A stretch of DNA of 8,352 bases, taken from Chthonomonadaceae bacterium (GTDB taxonomy: Bacteria > Armatimonadota > Chthonomonadetes > Chthonomonadales > Chthonomonadaceae). The translations under genes and the position numbers were made by a program. The stretch is from NCBI GenBank assembly GCA_025355115.1, contig JANXLO010000523.1, forward strand, positions 1 through 8,352, written 5' to 3'. How positions within the stretch are numbered: position 1 is the first letter of the stretch; every line of letters begins with the position of its first letter. The notes under the pieces were generated by a model. The model was not told the origin of the DNA and searched no databases. It saw nothing but the letters and a program-made list of their open reading frames with translations. Below are positions 6,927 to 8,352 of this stretch, piece after piece.

Positions 6927-7058
6927 AAGCTCAAAACCGATTAGAAAGCGTCAGAGCGCCCGCAGGGTGACTAATAGTGGAAATGGTGCGTTTGGTATTC
7001 GTCTGGCAGTAAGAATCAACGGTGGGCCTCGCGTTTTGGTTTGTGGAAGTATTTAGGG

Positions 7059-7664
7059 ATGCAAACACAAGTGGACAGTGAAGAGCAGGAACTGGCGGCG
7101 CAATTACGAGACTCTGATTTAAGAACGCGTCTGAAGGCAGTGATGGGTCTCATGTCGTCGTTCAGCGACGAGATCGGTGATAAGTTAACTGAAGTCCTGA
7201 TCGACGAGCACAATCGATATGTATTCGGCCTGCTCTGTAAGGCACTCATACCCAGGCAGATAGTCAAGCTCCACAATCGACTTGAAAAAAGCGATCCGAC
7301 CTGGCCCTTCGACGCGGAGCGAACATCGATACTGGTTCGAGCAGTGCGCGATTGGACTTTCCCCTTTGTCGATCGCCGCTTGCCGCAACTCCTCACCGAC
7401 GAAAGCTGGGCTGTCCGACTTGTCGCTGTGGAGCACTGCCGTTCGTTAATGAGAGATTGCGACCTATGCTACGCCGCGTGCGACCAGTTTCTCATCACTT
7501 ATTCAGGCAATGAAGCAGATAACAAAAGACTCGCCGTGTTCCTCAACCAGGACACATTTGATGATCTGGTCGCCCATATTCGAGAAATCCACAGGGAACT
7601 GAAGCCGGGCACAGGCAGTAGCTACGCGGTTCGTAGCGAGATGGTAGCTGAGGGGACCGTCTAA
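7059..7664 (+). CDS. HEAT-like repeat protein, 201 aa
   Basis: The protein has no signal sequence or membrane segment, so it is probably cytoplasmic. Near the N-terminus LAAQLRDSDLRTRLKAVMGL and later LPQLLTDESWAVRLVAVEHC fit the HEAT pattern, in which an Asp/Trp turn is followed by VRxxAV in the second helix. The residues between them are helical with weaker repeat character. No catalytic motif is visible. Such short alpha-solenoids usually mediate protein binding, and no specific role can be assigned. ATG 7059 is preferred: GGAAG at 7045-7049 lies 9 bases upstream and suits it. The upstream in-frame TTG at 7041 would add six residues but lacks a good site. The gene lies 132 bases after the TPR gene on the same strand. 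The interval 7665-7843 after it holds no gene or clear hairpin terminator that I can support. Confidence 0.65.
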   Translation: MQTQVDSEEQELAAQLRDSDLRTRLKAVMGLMSSFSDEIGDKLTEVLIDEHNRYVFGLLCKALIPRQIVKLHNRLEKSDPTWPFDAERTSILVRAVRDWTFPFVDRRLPQLLTDESWAVRLVAVEHCRSLMRDCDLCYAACDQFLITYSGNEADNKRLAVFLNQDTFDDLVAHIREIHRELKPGTGSSYAVRSEMVAEGTV

Positions 7665-7828
7665 TATTGCAGCGCCCAATGCACTTCTAGTCCCGGCATC
7701 TGGCTGGGCTAGTGAACCGATTTTTCAGTCAGAACTCTATGGAGCATAGGGATGCAATTCAGCTCATGGTGTTAGGCTCGGTGAATAGCAACCCGTGACT
7801 TCATTGCGAAGCTCATTTCTGCTGATTT

Positions 7829-7833
7829 GGAGG
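7829..7833 (+). promoter_or_regulatory. Ribosome binding site deciding the start at 7844
   Basis: GGAGG ends one base before an ATG at 7835, too close for initiation there, and 10 bases before the in-frame ATG at 7844. The later ATG is therefore chosen. An ATG at 7847 is also possible. Confidence 0.55.
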
Positions 7834-7843
7834 CATGGTTACC

Positions 7844-8352
7844 ATGATGCTGGTGTTTATGTTTTCATGCTTCGTACTCAGAACCACACCGTGCTCACTC
7901 GGTAAAGGGACTCAAAATGCCCCATCTACCGTTCAACAAAACTCTGTCCGCCGATCCAAGCGTGACCGGCTAGAACAAGAACTCCTGGACGCTGTTCTGC
8001 ACAATGATACAAAGCGGGCAGTGTCGCTGATCCGTGCTGGAGCTAGTGTATCCCTGAGGATTCGACCGAATTACTCTCTCGCTTTGATGCCTGATGAATA
8101 CACAAAATCAGTCAACTAAGGGAAGCCGCCGACACTCCTCATGTACTCAATCGCGAATCGACGACATGAGTTAACAGCTGCCTTGATAAAACGGAGAGCG
8201 CCTGTCAATTCCAAAGGCGATTACCTCATTGTGGAGCATGAAAGCTTTGATAGCAACGGCTTGAATAGGCTTGTAGACGCTACCGCTCTGCACATCGCTT
8301 GCCATATTGGCGATCTACCGGAGGTTGACAACCTGTTAAAGGCGCGAGCCAC
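7844..8352 (+). pseudogene. Exported ankyrin-repeat protein gene broken by in-frame TAA; 3' end outside the window
   Basis: The first 91 codons encode a short hydrophobic N-terminus (MMLVFMFSCFVL), a Ser/Thr/Gln/Arg-rich linker and one ankyrin-type hairpin at residues 44-70 (LLDAVLHNDTKRAVSLIRAG). TAA at 8117-8119 stops the frame. The same frame is then open to the window edge for 77 more codons and carries further ankyrin units: TLLMYSIANRRHELTAALIK with APVN, and DATALHIACHIGDLPEVDNL, the latter with the canonical TALHIAC core. Continuation of repeat character without a frame change indicates a single-base nonsense mutation in a longer ankyrin gene. Less likely, the downstream part is a separate gene; ATG 8141 has no clear ribosome binding site. 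The overall plan (hydrophobic N-terminus, charged linker, ankyrin stack) resembles the gene at 3510-5135, so the two may be distant paralogues. Confidence 0.72.

Noticed and set aside
7041..7043. TTG at 7041 as the start of the HEAT-like protein
   Set aside because: It has no good ribosome binding site, whereas ATG 7059 is preceded by GGAAG at suitable spacing.
6724..7056. 110-codon frame overlapping the TPR gene and running beyond it
   Set aside because: It overlaps the TPR gene in another frame and shows no motif. Only the short tail after 6911 in a third frame was of interest as a possible frameshift.
7621..7637. Hairpin GCTACG-CGGTT-CGTAGC as a terminator
   Set aside because: The stem is only 6 bp, it lies inside the HEAT-like coding sequence, and no T-run follows.

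Overview
The window reads as bacterial chromosome in two parts. The left part (1-3443) is conserved, GC-rich housekeeping sequence: the 3' end of a DUF512 / radical-SAM-type Fe-S protein gene, then, 32 bases later on the same strand, a complete polyphosphate kinase gene (ppk1). The right part (3444-8352) is accessory sequence with visibly lower GC, looser gene spacing and signs of decay. The organism cannot be fixed from this alone. A DUF512 protein, a GC-rich core, a CACCAAGACACAAAG-type intergenic repeat and a VapB/AbrB-like antitoxin remnant would suit a soil or environmental lineage such as Armatimonadota or another Terrabacteria-type phylum. That is a weak inference.

Layout: DUF512 protein (1-1296, cut by the window edge); ppk1 (1329-3443); a membrane-anchored ankyrin-repeat protein of 541 residues (3510-5135); a non-coding stretch (5136-5516) holding a 143-bp element with perfect 29-bp inverted ends; a small membrane-anchored protein of unknown family (5517-5978); on the minus strand, a VapB/AbrB-like antitoxin gene with a good promoter and ribosome binding site but an in-frame TGA at codon 13 (6032-6316); a small TPR-like protein with a signal or lipoprotein N-terminus (6537-6926); a HEAT-like repeat protein (7059-7664); and a second exported ankyrin-type gene interrupted by an in-frame TAA, running off the right edge (7844-8352).

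No complete pathway is visible. Ppk1 makes inorganic polyphosphate. The accessory genes share a theme rather than a pathway: four of them encode alpha-helical solenoid repeats (ankyrin, TPR, HEAT, ankyrin), and three of those four, plus the orphan protein at 5517, start with a hydrophobic anchor or signal sequence. Two reading frames are broken by single stop codons, and a possible third lesion lies at the end of the TPR gene. This suggests a relaxed, turning-over accessory region. I see no rRNA, tRNA, CRISPR array, transposase or phage gene.
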